64,000 nt of DNA from Microbacterium rhizosphaerae (lineage in GTDB: Bacteria > Actinomycetota > Actinomycetes > Actinomycetales > Microbacteriaceae), in contig NZ_CP139368.1 in NCBI RefSeq assembly GCF_034120055.1, positions 2,604,001 through 2,668,000 on the forward strand, in the 5' to 3' direction. Shown in pieces: positions 36,859 to 45,743 of the stretch. The notes beneath the pieces were generated by a model. The model saw nothing but the letters and a program-made list of their open reading frames with translations, searched no databases and was not told where the DNA came from. Each line of letters starts with the position of its first letter. Position 1 is the first letter of the stretch. The position numbers were made by a program, and so were the translations under genes.

Positions 36859-37791
36859 GTGAGCCGACCCGTCGTCACCGTCCTCGTGCCCGGCCGCGAC
36901 GTCGGCGCCTTCGCCGCAGAGGCGATCGCATCACTGCGCGCGCAGACGTTCGCGGACTGGGCGGCGATCCTCGTCGACGACGGCTCGGCCGACGTCACGA
37001 GCACGGTCTTCGACAACGCGGCGGCGGAGGACGACCGCATCCGCGTCATCCGGCACGCCGAGTCCCGTGGGCTCGGCGCCGCCCGCAATGCGGCGCTGGA
37101 GCTCGTCGACACGCCGTACGTCGGCTTCCTCGACGCCGACGACATCCTGCGTCCGCGGGCGCTCGAGCGGCTCGTCGCAACGGTGACGGCGACGGGGAGC
37201 GACCTCGTCGTCGGCGCGTACGTGCGGCTGCGTCCCGATGTCGACGGCGGCTACCGCACCGGCGAGGTGCAGCCGTGGGTGTCGGCATCCACCGATCCCG
37301 AGCGTCATGGCGTGACCCTCGCGACCCACCCGGCCGCCGCCGGCAACATCGTCGCCTGGTCGAAGCTCTCGCGCACCGAACTCTGGGACGGCCTGCGCTT
37401 CCCCGAGGGACGCGCCTACGAGGACCAGGTCGTCGCGCAGCGGCTGTACACGCGGGCCGAGGCGTTCGATGTCATCCCGGACATCGTCGTCGAGTGGCGC
37501 GAGCGCGCCGACGGCACGTCGATCACGCAGCGCAAGGCGGAGCTTCCGATCCTGCGCGACTACCTGGATGCGCTCGCCGGCGGCATCGCGGTGCTCGACG
37601 AGCGGCGACTGGATGCGGCGGCCGCCAGCCGCGTCTCCCTCATCTTCCGGCTCGACCTTCCGCCGCTGCTGCAGATCGCACGGACGCACGCGGACCCGGA
37701 GTACCGCGCTCTGCTCGAGGCGTTCGTGCGCGACCTCGCGATGCGTCCCGGTGCGCCCAAGCGTGCGGACGACCTCGTCGCCCTCGGCTGA
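36859..37791 (+). CDS. Family 2 glycosyltransferase
   Basis: A 310-residue GT-A enzyme. The nucleotide-sugar site is VTVLVPGRDVG followed by VDDGSAD (residues about 40-46), and the metal motif is GFLDADD near residue 90. SRGLGAARNAALE before it is typical GT2. The C-terminal third is helical with no membrane segment, so it is a soluble or peripheral enzyme, likely acting on cell-wall or surface glycans. The GTG start is leaderless by spacing. The neighbours give no clue to the acceptor. Confidence 0.88.
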   Translation: MSRPVVTVLVPGRDVGAFAAEAIASLRAQTFADWAAILVDDGSADVTSTVFDNAAAEDDRIRVIRHAESRGLGAARNAALELVDTPYVGFLDADDILRPRALERLVATVTATGSDLVVGAYVRLRPDVDGGYRTGEVQPWVSASTDPERHGVTLATHPAAAGNIVAWSKLSRTELWDGLRFPEGRAYEDQVVAQRLYTRAEAFDVIPDIVVEWRERADGTSITQRKAELPILRDYLDALAGGIAVLDERRLDAAAASRVSLIFRLDLPPLLQIARTHADPEYRALLEAFVRDLAMRPGAPKRADDLVALG

Positions 37792-37797
37792 GGACGC

Positions 37798-39678
37798 TCA
37801 GGCGCCCTCGATGCGGGAGGCGGCGAGCTGCTCGGCGGCGAGCGCCGAATACAGGCCGCCGCGGGCGAGCAGCTCGCCGTGCGTCCCGGACTCGACGATG
37901 CGCCCCGCGTCCACGACGTGGATGACGTCGGCGTCCACGATGGTCGACAGGCGGTGCGCGACCGTGATGGTGGTGCGGCCTCGGGCCGCGGCATCCAGTG
38001 CCTCCTGCACGACCCGCTCGGACACCGTGTCGAGCGCGGACGTCGCCTCGTCGAGCAGCAGGACCGGTGGATCCTTCAGCAGCACGCGCGCGATCGCGAT
38101 GCGCTGCTTCTCGCCGCCCGACAGGCGATAGCCCCGCTCACCGACGACCGTGTCATAGCCGTGTGCGAACCCGGCGATGACGTGGTGGATGTTGGCCGCC
38201 GTGCACGCGGCCACGAGCTCGTCGTCCGTCGCATCGGGCTTGGCGTAGAGCAGGTTCTCGCGGATGGTCGCGTGGAAGAGATACGTCTCCTGGGTGACGA
38301 TGCCGACATGGTCGATGATCGACTGATGCACGAGCGAGCGCACGTCGGCGCCCGCGAACATGACGCTTCCGCCGCTCGCCTCGTACAGCCGCGGCGTGAG
38401 GTACAGCACCGTGGTCTTGCCGGCGCCGCTCGGCCCGACGAAGGCGACGTGCTGGCCCGGCTCGGCACGGAAGGAGACCCGGTCCAGCGTGGGCCGGAGG
38501 GAGCCGCCGCCATCCGGATACCGGAACGAGACGTCCCGGAACTCCACACTCCCGGCGGGGCCCGGCGCATCCTCGACGCGGATCGCGTCCGGTTCGTCGG
38601 CGATGGCCGGCACGAGGTCCATGTACTCGAAGATGCGGGCGAACACCGCCTGCGATGTCTGCAGGTCGAGCGCGACCCGCATGAGGCCCATGAGCGGCTG
38701 CAGGAGCCGTGCCTGCACCGTGGTGAAGGCGACGATCGTGCCGGCGGTGATGACCGCGTTGCCGTTGGCGAGGATGATGCCCGACACCAGGTAGATCACC
38801 GCGGGGACGCTCGCCATGATGACCCCGACGAGGGCGAAGAATCCCTGGCCGCTCATCGCGCGGCGCACCTGCAGCCGCACCTGGTTGCGGTTCTCGGCGC
38901 GGTAGCGGTCGCCCTCCGCCTGCTGGCGGTTGAACGACTTCGACAGCAGGATGCCCGACACACTGAGGGTCTCCTGCGTGATGGCCGTGAGCTCGGAGAG
39001 CGACTCCTGCGTCTGCGCGGCGATGCGCGCGCGCACCTGCCCGACGCGCCGCTGCACGATGGCCAGGACGGGCATGATGATCACCGCGATGATCGTCAGC
39101 CGCCAGTCGATGAGGATCATGGCCACGAGGGATGCGACGACCGTGACGGTGTTGCCGAGGATGCTCGTCACGGTGTTGGTGAGGACGTCCGCCACAGCGC
39201 CGACGTCGTTCTGGAGACGGGACTGCACGGCCCCCGTCTTCGTCCGGGTGAAGAATCCGAGCTCCATGGACTGGAGATGGTCGAACAGGCCGACGCGCAG
39301 GTCGCCCGTCACGGAGTTTCCGACCGTGGAGGTCAGCCACGTCTGCACGACGCCGAGGCCGGCCGAGATGAGGAACAGCGCGATCATCGCGGCGACCAGT
39401 CGGAAGAGCAGGGTCAGGTTCGGGCCGCCGCCGGTCGTCGGGAACAGGGCGTCGTCGAAGACGCGCTGGACGATGAGCGGCGGGATGACGGCGATCGCCG
39501 CCCCCGCGATGACGAGCATCGCCGTGAGGACGATGCGGCCCCGGTAGGGCCGGAAGAGGTCGACGGCGCGCTTTCCGAGGTCCTTGATCTGCGGGGCTGC
39601 GGCGTTCGCCGCGCGCTGGGCGCGCGCATCCACTCCGCGGAAGGCGACCGGTCCGCCGCCGGGGTGTCCCATGGCCAT
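37798..39678 (-). CDS. ABC exporter, fused membrane and ATPase domains
   Basis: A 626-residue half-transporter of the MsbA/LmrA/MdlB class. Six helices in residues about 50-350 precede an ATPase domain with Walker A GPSGAGKTTVL, Q-loop region IVTQETYLF, signature YRLSGGEKQRIAIAR and Walker B VLLLDEATSALD. It should homodimerise. Likely cargo is a lipid or a hydrophobic drug. The C-terminal ESGTHGELLARGGLYSALAAEQ is typical. It is convergent with the GT2 gene, with 6 bases between stops. Confidence 0.92.
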   Translation of the reverse strand: MAMGHPGGGPVAFRGVDARAQRAANAAAPQIKDLGKRAVDLFRPYRGRIVLTAMLVIAGAAIAVIPPLIVQRVFDDALFPTTGGGPNLTLLFRLVAAMIALFLISAGLGVVQTWLTSTVGNSVTGDLRVGLFDHLQSMELGFFTRTKTGAVQSRLQNDVGAVADVLTNTVTSILGNTVTVVASLVAMILIDWRLTIIAVIIMPVLAIVQRRVGQVRARIAAQTQESLSELTAITQETLSVSGILLSKSFNRQQAEGDRYRAENRNQVRLQVRRAMSGQGFFALVGVIMASVPAVIYLVSGIILANGNAVITAGTIVAFTTVQARLLQPLMGLMRVALDLQTSQAVFARIFEYMDLVPAIADEPDAIRVEDAPGPAGSVEFRDVSFRYPDGGGSLRPTLDRVSFRAEPGQHVAFVGPSGAGKTTVLYLTPRLYEASGGSVMFAGADVRSLVHQSIIDHVGIVTQETYLFHATIRENLLYAKPDATDDELVAACTAANIHHVIAGFAHGYDTVVGERGYRLSGGEKQRIAIARVLLKDPPVLLLDEATSALDTVSERVVQEALDAAARGRTTITVAHRLSTIVDADVIHVVDAGRIVESGTHGELLARGGLYSALAAEQLAASRIEGA

Positions 39679-39730
39679 CAGAGAGCTCCGCTCTTCACAT
39701 GCAGTCGTGCGTCACGCGCTGCGCGGGATG

Positions 39731-40372
39731 TCAACTCAGCCCTGTCACGAGGTTGATGACGGTCGCCAGGATGACGGCTCCGAACAGGTACGCGAGCAGC
39801 GTCTGGGCGATGACGATCCGCCGGATCTCATTCGACCGCACGTTGGTGTCCGCAACCTGATAGGTCATCCCGAGCCCGACGGAGAAGTACGCGAAGTCCG
39901 TGTACATCGGGTCCTCGTCCTGGTTGAACGAGATGCCGCCGACCGGCTCCGCGTAGTAGACGCGGGCGTAGCGGAGCATGTAGTCCACCTGGATGAGAAT
40001 CCAGGATGCCGCGACGCTGAGCACGGCGATCCCGGCGAGCTCGAATGACTCCGCACCGGACGCATGACGCGCCTGGATCACCACGAACACCACCGCCGCG
40101 AGGCTCGTCACCGAGCCGGCCAGCGCGATCAGTCGTGCCGCGGCCCGTCCCGGGTCCTCCGCGATCGCGTAGTCGCGCGTGCGCGCGGCATCCATGTTCC
40201 ACACGAAGATGAGGATCCACGTCACGTTCACGATGGCGAGGAAGGCCCACCCGATGAGCAGTCCCGCGGCCAGTCCGAGCTGCGTCCCGACGGTGATCCC
40301 CGCGCCCACGCCGACGGCGAGCGAGAACAGGAATCGGATCCGCACGGAGTGACGCAGAGGCGGTGTGGTCAT
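39731..40372 (-). CDS. DUF1345 membrane protein
   Basis: A 213-residue protein with about five helices. The segment DPMYTDFAYFSVGLGMTYQVAD (residues about 150-171) is the hallmark of the DUF1345 family of small membrane proteins of unknown function. The order of helices and length are normal. It lies 52 bases upstream of the ABC exporter, same strand, and may be co-transcribed. Confidence 0.85.
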   Translation of the reverse strand: MTTPPLRHSVRIRFLFSLAVGVGAGITVGTQLGLAAGLLIGWAFLAIVNVTWILIFVWNMDAARTRDYAIAEDPGRAAARLIALAGSVTSLAAVVFVVIQARHASGAESFELAGIAVLSVAASWILIQVDYMLRYARVYYAEPVGGISFNQDEDPMYTDFAYFSVGLGMTYQVADTNVRSNEIRRIVIAQTLLAYLFGAVILATVINLVTGLS

Positions 40373-40512
40373 GACGGAATCGTTTCACGAAAGTCGGAAT
40401 GCGATGTCGGACCCCGCTGTTAGGTTGCTACGTGCCGCGCTTCGCGGCCCATTCTCTTTCACGCGGCGTGCATCCGCATCACCGTGTGAGGACTCTGCAG
40501 AGGGGACGACCC

Positions 40513-42039
40513 ATGGCCGCCACCGACACGACACCGGGAACGGGAAGCCTTCCCACCGCGCCCGCCGCTCCGAGGCTTCGCCCCGAGGAGAGCCGCGTGG
40601 TGTGGCTGCTCCTGGCCGCCGCGTTCGTCGCCATCCTCAACGAGACGACGATGGGCGTCGCGATCCCGCACCTCATCACCGACCTCGGCATCACGGCGCT
40701 GGCCGCGCAGTGGCTGACGACGGCGTTCATGCTGACCATGGCGGTCGTCATCCCGATCACCGGCTTCCTGCTCCGCCGCTTCACGACGCGCACGATGTTC
40801 GTCGCCGCGATGGGCCTGTTCTCACTCGGCACGCTCATCGCGTTCCTCGCGCCCGGGTTCCCCGTGCTGCTGGTCGCCCGCGTCGTCCAGGCCTCGGGCA
40901 CCGCGATCATGATGCCGTTGCTCATGACCACCCTGATGACCGTCGTGCCACCCGCCATCCGCGGCCGCATGATGGGCCGGGTCAGCATCGTGATCTCGCT
41001 GGCCCCGGCGATCGGCCCGACGCTCGCCGGCGCGCTGCTGAACAGCTTCGAGTGGCGCTGGATCTTCGGTCTCGTGCTCCCGATCGCGGTCGTCGTGCTC
41101 GTCGTCGGGGCACGCTGGATCCACAACCTGGGCGAGACGACGCATGCGCCGATCGACGTGCTGTCCGTGATCCTGTCGGCGCTGGGCTTCGGCGGGCTCG
41201 TGTTCGGGCTCAGCCAGCTGGGTGCGGGTGCAGGCGGCACGGGAGCGGATGCCGCGGCGGCCGCCGCCGCATCCACCACGACGCTCGTGGTGTCGCTCGC
41301 GGTGGGCGTCCTCTCGCTCGGCCTCTTCGGCTGGCGCCAGGTGATCCTGCAGCGCAAGGACGACGCCCTCCTCGACCTGCGCGTCTTCAAGAGCGCGAAC
41401 TTCACGCTCTCGATCGCGCAGATGGCGATCATGTCGATGGCGTTCTTCGGCGCCATCACGGTCGTTCCGCTCTACCTGCAGGACGTCCTGAAGGTCACGC
41501 CGCTCGTCACGGGCCTCGTGGTGCTGCCGGGTGCTCTCGCCATGGGCCTCACCGGCCCCGTCATCGGACGCATCTACGACCGCTGGGGCACCAGGGTCCT
41601 GCTCGTGCCCGGTGCCGTGGTCACGAGCGGGATGCTCTGGTACTACACGACGTTCACGCCGGCGACGCCGGTGTGGGTGATCGCCGTGGCGCAGACCGTG
41701 CTGTCGATCGGGCTGGCGCTGTCGTTCACCCCGCTGTTCACGGCATCCCTCGGATCGCTCGAGCCCCGTTTCTACTCGTACGGATCGGCCGTCCTCGGCA
41801 CCGTGCAGCAGGTCGCGGGCGCTGCGGGCATCGCCCTCATGTTCGGTGTCATGGCGGCGGCATCCGCGGCTGCCGCCGCCTCGGGCGCGGATTCGGTCGC
41901 CGCGCAGGCGGCCGGCACACAGGCGGCCTTCCTCACGGCCGCGATCCTGTCGCTGCCGCTGCTCGTCGGCGCCTTCCTCGTCCGAAAGCCGGCGGACCAG
42001 ATCGGCGCGCCGGCCGAGGGCGAGTTCGCCGCGCACTGA
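40513..42039 (+). CDS. MFS multidrug transporter (DHA2/EmrB type)
   Basis: A 508-residue, probably 14-helix exporter. Signature segments: FVAILNETTMGVAIPHL (helix 1), WLTTAFMLTMAVVIP, the GTAIMMPLLMTTLMTVVP motif, and SIVISLAPAIGPTLAGALL (motif C). The ATG at 40513 has GAGGGG upstream; longer frames lack homology. No dedicated regulator is adjacent. A low-complexity Ala/Ser loop (residues about 237-258) lies between helices, and another near the end. Confidence 0.9.
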   Translation: MAATDTTPGTGSLPTAPAAPRLRPEESRVVWLLLAAAFVAILNETTMGVAIPHLITDLGITALAAQWLTTAFMLTMAVVIPITGFLLRRFTTRTMFVAAMGLFSLGTLIAFLAPGFPVLLVARVVQASGTAIMMPLLMTTLMTVVPPAIRGRMMGRVSIVISLAPAIGPTLAGALLNSFEWRWIFGLVLPIAVVVLVVGARWIHNLGETTHAPIDVLSVILSALGFGGLVFGLSQLGAGAGGTGADAAAAAAASTTTLVVSLAVGVLSLGLFGWRQVILQRKDDALLDLRVFKSANFTLSIAQMAIMSMAFFGAITVVPLYLQDVLKVTPLVTGLVVLPGALAMGLTGPVIGRIYDRWGTRVLLVPGAVVTSGMLWYYTTFTPATPVWVIAVAQTVLSIGLALSFTPLFTASLGSLEPRFYSYGSAVLGTVQQVAGAAGIALMFGVMAAASAAAAASGADSVAAQAAGTQAAFLTAAILSLPLLVGAFLVRKPADQIGAPAEGEFAAH

Positions 42040-42101
42040 ATGCCTCTGTCGCCTTCGGCTCCGGCGTCCTAGCGTGATCTGCGGAGCCGAAGGAGACAGC
42101 G

Positions 42102-42677
42102 ATGATCGTCATCCCCCCAGCCGAGTCGGACGCGACGGGACACGTCGCCGACATGTACGCCGGAGACCTCGAGAGCGACGGGTTCGTGTTCGCCCACACG
42201 AAGGCGATGGCGATCAACCCCGGGGCGCATGAGGCGTTCGAGGCCCTCATCCGTGCCATCGTGCCCTCGATCGGCATACGCACCTATGAGCTCGCGACGC
42301 TGGGAGCAGCGCGCGGCATCCGGTCGAAGCACTGCCTGCTCGCGCACGGGCGCAAGACCCTCCGCGCCAACGCGATGGACGAGGAGCAGCTGCAGCGGGT
42401 CGCGGTCGACTACCGCGACGCCGACCTCTCAGCCGCGGATGTCGCGGTGATGGCGTACGCGGAGAAGCTGTCGACGGATGCCACATCCATGACCGACGCC
42501 GACAGCCGGGAACTGCGCGATCTCGGTTTCAGCGACAGGCAGATCGTCGACATCACGCTGGCGGCCGCGGCCCGGAACTACTTCAGCCGCACGCTCCAGG
42601 CGCTGGCCGTGCCGCTCGACGACGTGCCGGGACTCTCCCCCGCGCTCGCCGACGCCCTGCTCTCACCCACGCGCTGA
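42102..42677 (+). CDS. Carboxymuconolactone decarboxylase/AhpD-like peroxidase-related protein
   Basis: A 191-residue helical protein. The AhpD-like motif is YELATLGAARGIRSKHCLLAHG, that is E...SxxCxxxH: the first Cys of the usual CxxC is Ser, so only one redox Cys and the His remain. Members with this form are called peroxidase-related enzymes. The ATG has GAAGGAG upstream. It follows the MFS gene by 62 bases in the same direction. Reaction is unproven. Confidence 0.8.
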   Translation: MIVIPPAESDATGHVADMYAGDLESDGFVFAHTKAMAINPGAHEAFEALIRAIVPSIGIRTYELATLGAARGIRSKHCLLAHGRKTLRANAMDEEQLQRVAVDYRDADLSAADVAVMAYAEKLSTDATSMTDADSRELRDLGFSDRQIVDITLAAAARNYFSRTLQALAVPLDDVPGLSPALADALLSPTR

Positions 42678-42684
42678 GCGGGCG

Positions 42685-43506
42685 TCAGGCCACTCCGCCC
42701 TGGCAGAACGGGCAGTACTGGCCGCTCGACGAGCCCGTGCCGCCCGGGATGTCGAGGATCGTCGTGCCGCAGACCGGGCACGCCTCGCCGGTGCGCCCGT
42801 GGACGCGCATCGAGGCGACCTTGGCGGCCTTGAGCTCTGCGATCGGGATGCCGCGCCGGGCCGCCGTCGCATCCCGCATCACCGACTCGACCGCCGCGAA
42901 CAGCCGGTCGCGCTCGTCATCCGACAGCGCTGCCGCGTGCGCGAGGGGGGCGATCTTCGCGGTGTGCAGGATCTCGTCGGAGTAGGCGTTGCCGATGCCT
43001 GCGATCGACTCCTGCTCCTGCAGGAGAGCCTTCAGCTGCTTGCGCCGCGAGCCGACGACGCGGTCGAAGTCGCGTCGGCTGTACGACGGGTCGAGGGGGT
43101 CGGCGCCGAGCTTGGCGATGGAGCCGACCTCCATCGGATCGTCGACGACCGAGACGCCGAGCGACAGCCACTCGCCCGCATCCGTGAGCTCCAGCTGTGC
43201 GCCGTCGAAGGCCAGGTGTGCCACGACCGGCGCCGGTGTCTCCGCTGTCACCGGATCCCATGCGGCCCAGCCCGCGCGGCCGAAGCTGATGACCAGGTGC
43301 GGGCCCCGGCCCTCGTCGGTGGCGAGGTCGACATGCTTGCCGTAGCGGCGCACCCCGGTCACCGTGTGGCCTTCGAGCTGCGCGAGAGGCCGGGCGCGGG
43401 TCTTCAGGACGCGGAACTCCTCGAGCTCGCCGCCGAGGAAGTCCCGGCCGGCGAGCCGGGCGCCGAGGTCGTCTGCCAGCACCTGCACTTCGGGAGACTC
43501 GGGCAT
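42685..43506 (-). CDS. Fpg/Nei-family DNA glycosylase
   Basis: A 273-residue base-excision repair enzyme. The N-terminus MPESPEVQVLADDL supplies the catalytic Pro-Glu after Met removal. The helix-two-turn-helix is LLQEQESIAGIGNAYSDEIL, and a C-terminal zinc finger (ACPVCG ... QYCPFCQGG) is complete. These features place it in the Fpg/Nei superfamily; the diverged N-terminus (PES rather than PEL or PEG) leaves open whether it prefers oxidised purines or pyrimidines. No operon. Confidence 0.9.
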   Translation of the reverse strand: MPESPEVQVLADDLGARLAGRDFLGGELEEFRVLKTRARPLAQLEGHTVTGVRRYGKHVDLATDEGRGPHLVISFGRAGWAAWDPVTAETPAPVVAHLAFDGAQLELTDAGEWLSLGVSVVDDPMEVGSIAKLGADPLDPSYSRRDFDRVVGSRRKQLKALLQEQESIAGIGNAYSDEILHTAKIAPLAHAAALSDDERDRLFAAVESVMRDATAARRGIPIAELKAAKVASMRVHGRTGEACPVCGTTILDIPGGTGSSSGQYCPFCQGGVA

Positions 43507-43549
43507 GGCTCCAGTGTGCCACCGTGCCCCGACACCGCCGACGGCCCGG

Positions 43550-44059
43550 TCAGTGCGTGACGACGGCCTTGAGCAGGATGAGGACGCCCCCGAACGCGGC
43601 CGTGACGACGGCGCTCAGGATGCGCGGAGCCCAGTGCGTGCTCCACCGCGCGACGGCGATCCAGCCGAGGGCGCCCAGCAGCACCGTGTTCACAATGAGC
43701 GCCGCCCATTGGGCGGTGGTGTCGTCGATCGCCTGGCTCGCTCCGAGCAGCAGGATGACCAGCGGCGGCAGCGAGGCATACACCATCCCGCTCGAGTGCT
43801 TGGCCGCGGCGGCGAAGCTCGGGCCGACGCCGGCGTGGCCGTTCGTCGCGGCGAGCCGCCCGAGGGCGCCTGCGTAGACGTGGGCGGCGAAGAAGACGAT
43901 CACGGTCACCACGACTGCGATGAACGCATCCCACGCGCTGCCGTTGGCGGCGGCGCTCGCGACGATCATCCCCGAGACGAGGATGAGCCCGTAGATGGCC
44001 TCCTCGGATGTGAGGATGCGGTTGACCCGCGGGCTGATGTTGAGCTGTTCGTCGGTCAT
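43550..44059 (-). CDS. Four-helix membrane protein, function unknown
   Basis: A 169-residue protein with four predicted helices (residues about 23-40, 45-66, 96-114, 122-165 split in two). I do not recognise a named family. It starts 22 bases after the stop of the 43-residue Cys-rich peptide gene and follows the PLP decarboxylase in the same direction, so the three look like one operon. No clear ribosome site precedes the ATG at 44059. Confidence 0.75.
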   Translation of the reverse strand: MTDEQLNISPRVNRILTSEEAIYGLILVSGMIVASAAANGSAWDAFIAVVVTVIVFFAAHVYAGALGRLAATNGHAGVGPSFAAAAKHSSGMVYASLPPLVILLLGASQAIDDTTAQWAALIVNTVLLGALGWIAVARWSTHWAPRILSAVVTAAFGGVLILLKAVVTH

Positions 44060-44081
44060 GGCCGGCGCGAACAGTGCCGGG

Positions 44082-44213
44082 TCAGCCGATGCAGCAGCTG
44101 TCGCCGCCGCAGCACGCGCCGGCGGAGTCGACGACGGCCAGAAGGTTCTTCTCGTCGGGGACGGTCAGAAGCGTCAGCGGGGCGGAGGCGGGCGAAGTCG
44201 TCATGGGCTCCAT
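44082..44213 (-). CDS. 43-residue Cys-rich peptide (CCGGDSCC tail)
   Basis: A short gene found by reading the gap after the decarboxylase. The ATG at 44213 begins 1 base after the decarboxylase TAG, with GAAGG eight bases upstream inside the decarboxylase coding end; an internal ATG at 44204 is an alternative. The peptide starts MEPMTTSPASAPLTLL, has VPDEKNLLAVVDS in the middle, and ends GACCGGDSCCIG. Four Cys in two pairs suggest metal or cluster binding, or a modified peptide. I do not recognise the family. It lies between the decarboxylase and a membrane protein, all coupled. Confidence 0.62.
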   Translation of the reverse strand: MEPMTTSPASAPLTLLTVPDEKNLLAVVDSAGACCGGDSCCIG

Positions 44214-44214
44214 G

Positions 44215-45618
44215 CTATCGACCTTCAGTCCGACTCGGCCCGGCTCGGCGCTCAGTCATCGTGTCGAGGATCTCGACCAGCCGCTCGAAGGTCGTCCGCG
44301 GGTTGAGAATCGCGAAGCGGGCGTTGGTGCGGCCGGCGTGCGAGCTGGGGGTCACGAAGGCGATCTGCTCGTCCAGCAGCTGAGCGGACCACCGGTTGTA
44401 ATCCTCCTTCGTCCAGCCCTCCCGCTCGAACACGACGACCGACAGCATCGGCTGGCGCACGAGACTCAGTTCGGGTCGACTCTCGATCTCATCCGCGATC
44501 CGCCGGGCCAGCTCGATGCTGTGGCTCACCGCATCCCGGTACACGCCCGCCCCGTATGTCGCGAGCGAGAACCACAGCGGCAGCCCGCGGGGGCGACGGG
44601 TGAGGTGGATGGCGAAGTCGGACGGGCTCCAGTCCCCTGTCTCGGTGAGGGTGTCGAGGTACTCGGCGTGCTGCGTGTGCGCGATGCGCCCCAGCTGAGG
44701 GTCGCGGTAGATGAGCGCACACGCATCGAACGGCGCGAACAGCCACTTGTGCGGGTCCACGACGAGCGAGTCGGCGCGCTCGACACCGGCGAAGAGCGAG
44801 CGAGTCAGGGGGGACAGCATCCCCGCGAGCCCGTACGCGCCGTCGACGTGCAGCCAGAACTCGAACTCGTCCTTGAGCGCGGCGATGCCGGCGATGTCGT
44901 CGACGATGCCGAAGTTCGTCGAGCCGGCCGTGGCGACGACGGCGAAGACGCGGTCGCCGTGCTCCTCGAGCGCCGCACGAACGGCGTCGGCGCGCAGGAT
45001 GCCGTCCTCCCCGGCGGGAACCGCGATGACGTCGACGTCCATCACCTTGGCCGCGGAGATGTTCGAGGAGTGCGCCTCGACGCTGCAGACCATCGCGAAG
45101 CGCTCGGGGCTCCTGCCGCGGCGGCGGGCCGCGTCGCGCGCGGCCACGAGGGCCGAGAGGTTGCCGAGCGTGCCGCCCTGGACGAAGACACCGCCGGCGC
45201 CCTCGGGAAGCCCGAACTCGGCGGCGAGCCAGCGCAGCACCTCGTTCTCCGCGTGCACGGCGCCGGCGCCTTCGAGCCACGAGCCGCCGTAGAGGACGCT
45301 CGCCGAGACCACGACGTCGAAGGCCGCTGCGGCCTTCGTGGGAGCGGCCGGGATGAACGAGAGGTACGCCGGATCGTCGATCGAGATGCACGCCGGCGCG
45401 AGGACGTGCTCGAAGATGCCGAGCGCCTTGCGGGCACCGATCCCCTGCTCGCTGATCGTGCGGCCGGCGAGCCGCACGAGTTCGGCCTGCGGAAGGGGCT
45501 TGTCGAGCGGAGTGTCCTGCGCGAGGAGGCGGTTGCGCGAGTACTCGAGGACGAGGTCGACGATAGCCGCCGTCTCGTCCGACACCTCGTGCATGCGGGC
45601 GCTGTCTGCTGCGGTCAT
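44215..45618 (-). CDS. PLP-dependent group II amino acid decarboxylase
   Basis: A 467-residue fold-type I enzyme of the aromatic-amino-acid/glutamate/diaminobutyrate decarboxylase family. The PLP lysine is Lys291 in VDPHKWLFAPFD, with LHVDGAYG (Asp259) and VQGGTLGNLSAL upstream, and EAHSSN (His183) stacking on PLP. The substrate cannot be assigned: tyrosine, DOPA, 2,4-diaminobutyrate and others are possible. The ATG at 45618 has GGAGGA upstream. The stop is 1 base from the Cys-rich peptide gene. Confidence 0.88.
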   Translation of the reverse strand: MTAADSARMHEVSDETAAIVDLVLEYSRNRLLAQDTPLDKPLPQAELVRLAGRTISEQGIGARKALGIFEHVLAPACISIDDPAYLSFIPAAPTKAAAAFDVVVSASVLYGGSWLEGAGAVHAENEVLRWLAAEFGLPEGAGGVFVQGGTLGNLSALVAARDAARRRGRSPERFAMVCSVEAHSSNISAAKVMDVDVIAVPAGEDGILRADAVRAALEEHGDRVFAVVATAGSTNFGIVDDIAGIAALKDEFEFWLHVDGAYGLAGMLSPLTRSLFAGVERADSLVVDPHKWLFAPFDACALIYRDPQLGRIAHTQHAEYLDTLTETGDWSPSDFAIHLTRRPRGLPLWFSLATYGAGVYRDAVSHSIELARRIADEIESRPELSLVRQPMLSVVVFEREGWTKEDYNRWSAQLLDEQIAFVTPSSHAGRTNARFAILNPRTTFERLVEILDTMTERRAGPSRTEGR

Positions 45619-45695
45619 GGTTCCTCCTCCTAGGGCACCGCAATGGTGGCACGGCGGCGATGCCAGGCGCTACCTGACCGGACGCGCAGGACGAC

Positions 45696-45729
45696 GGCGG
45701 CCCGCATCCTCGATCGGATGCGGGCCGCC
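45696..45729 (-). terminator. Terminator after the PadR-ABC operon
   Basis: A 14-bp perfect stem (45696-45709 with 45716-45729) and 6-base loop lie 15 bases beyond the permease stop, before the decarboxylase gene. Confidence 0.75.
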
Positions 45730-45743
45730 GGCACGTGAGGACG

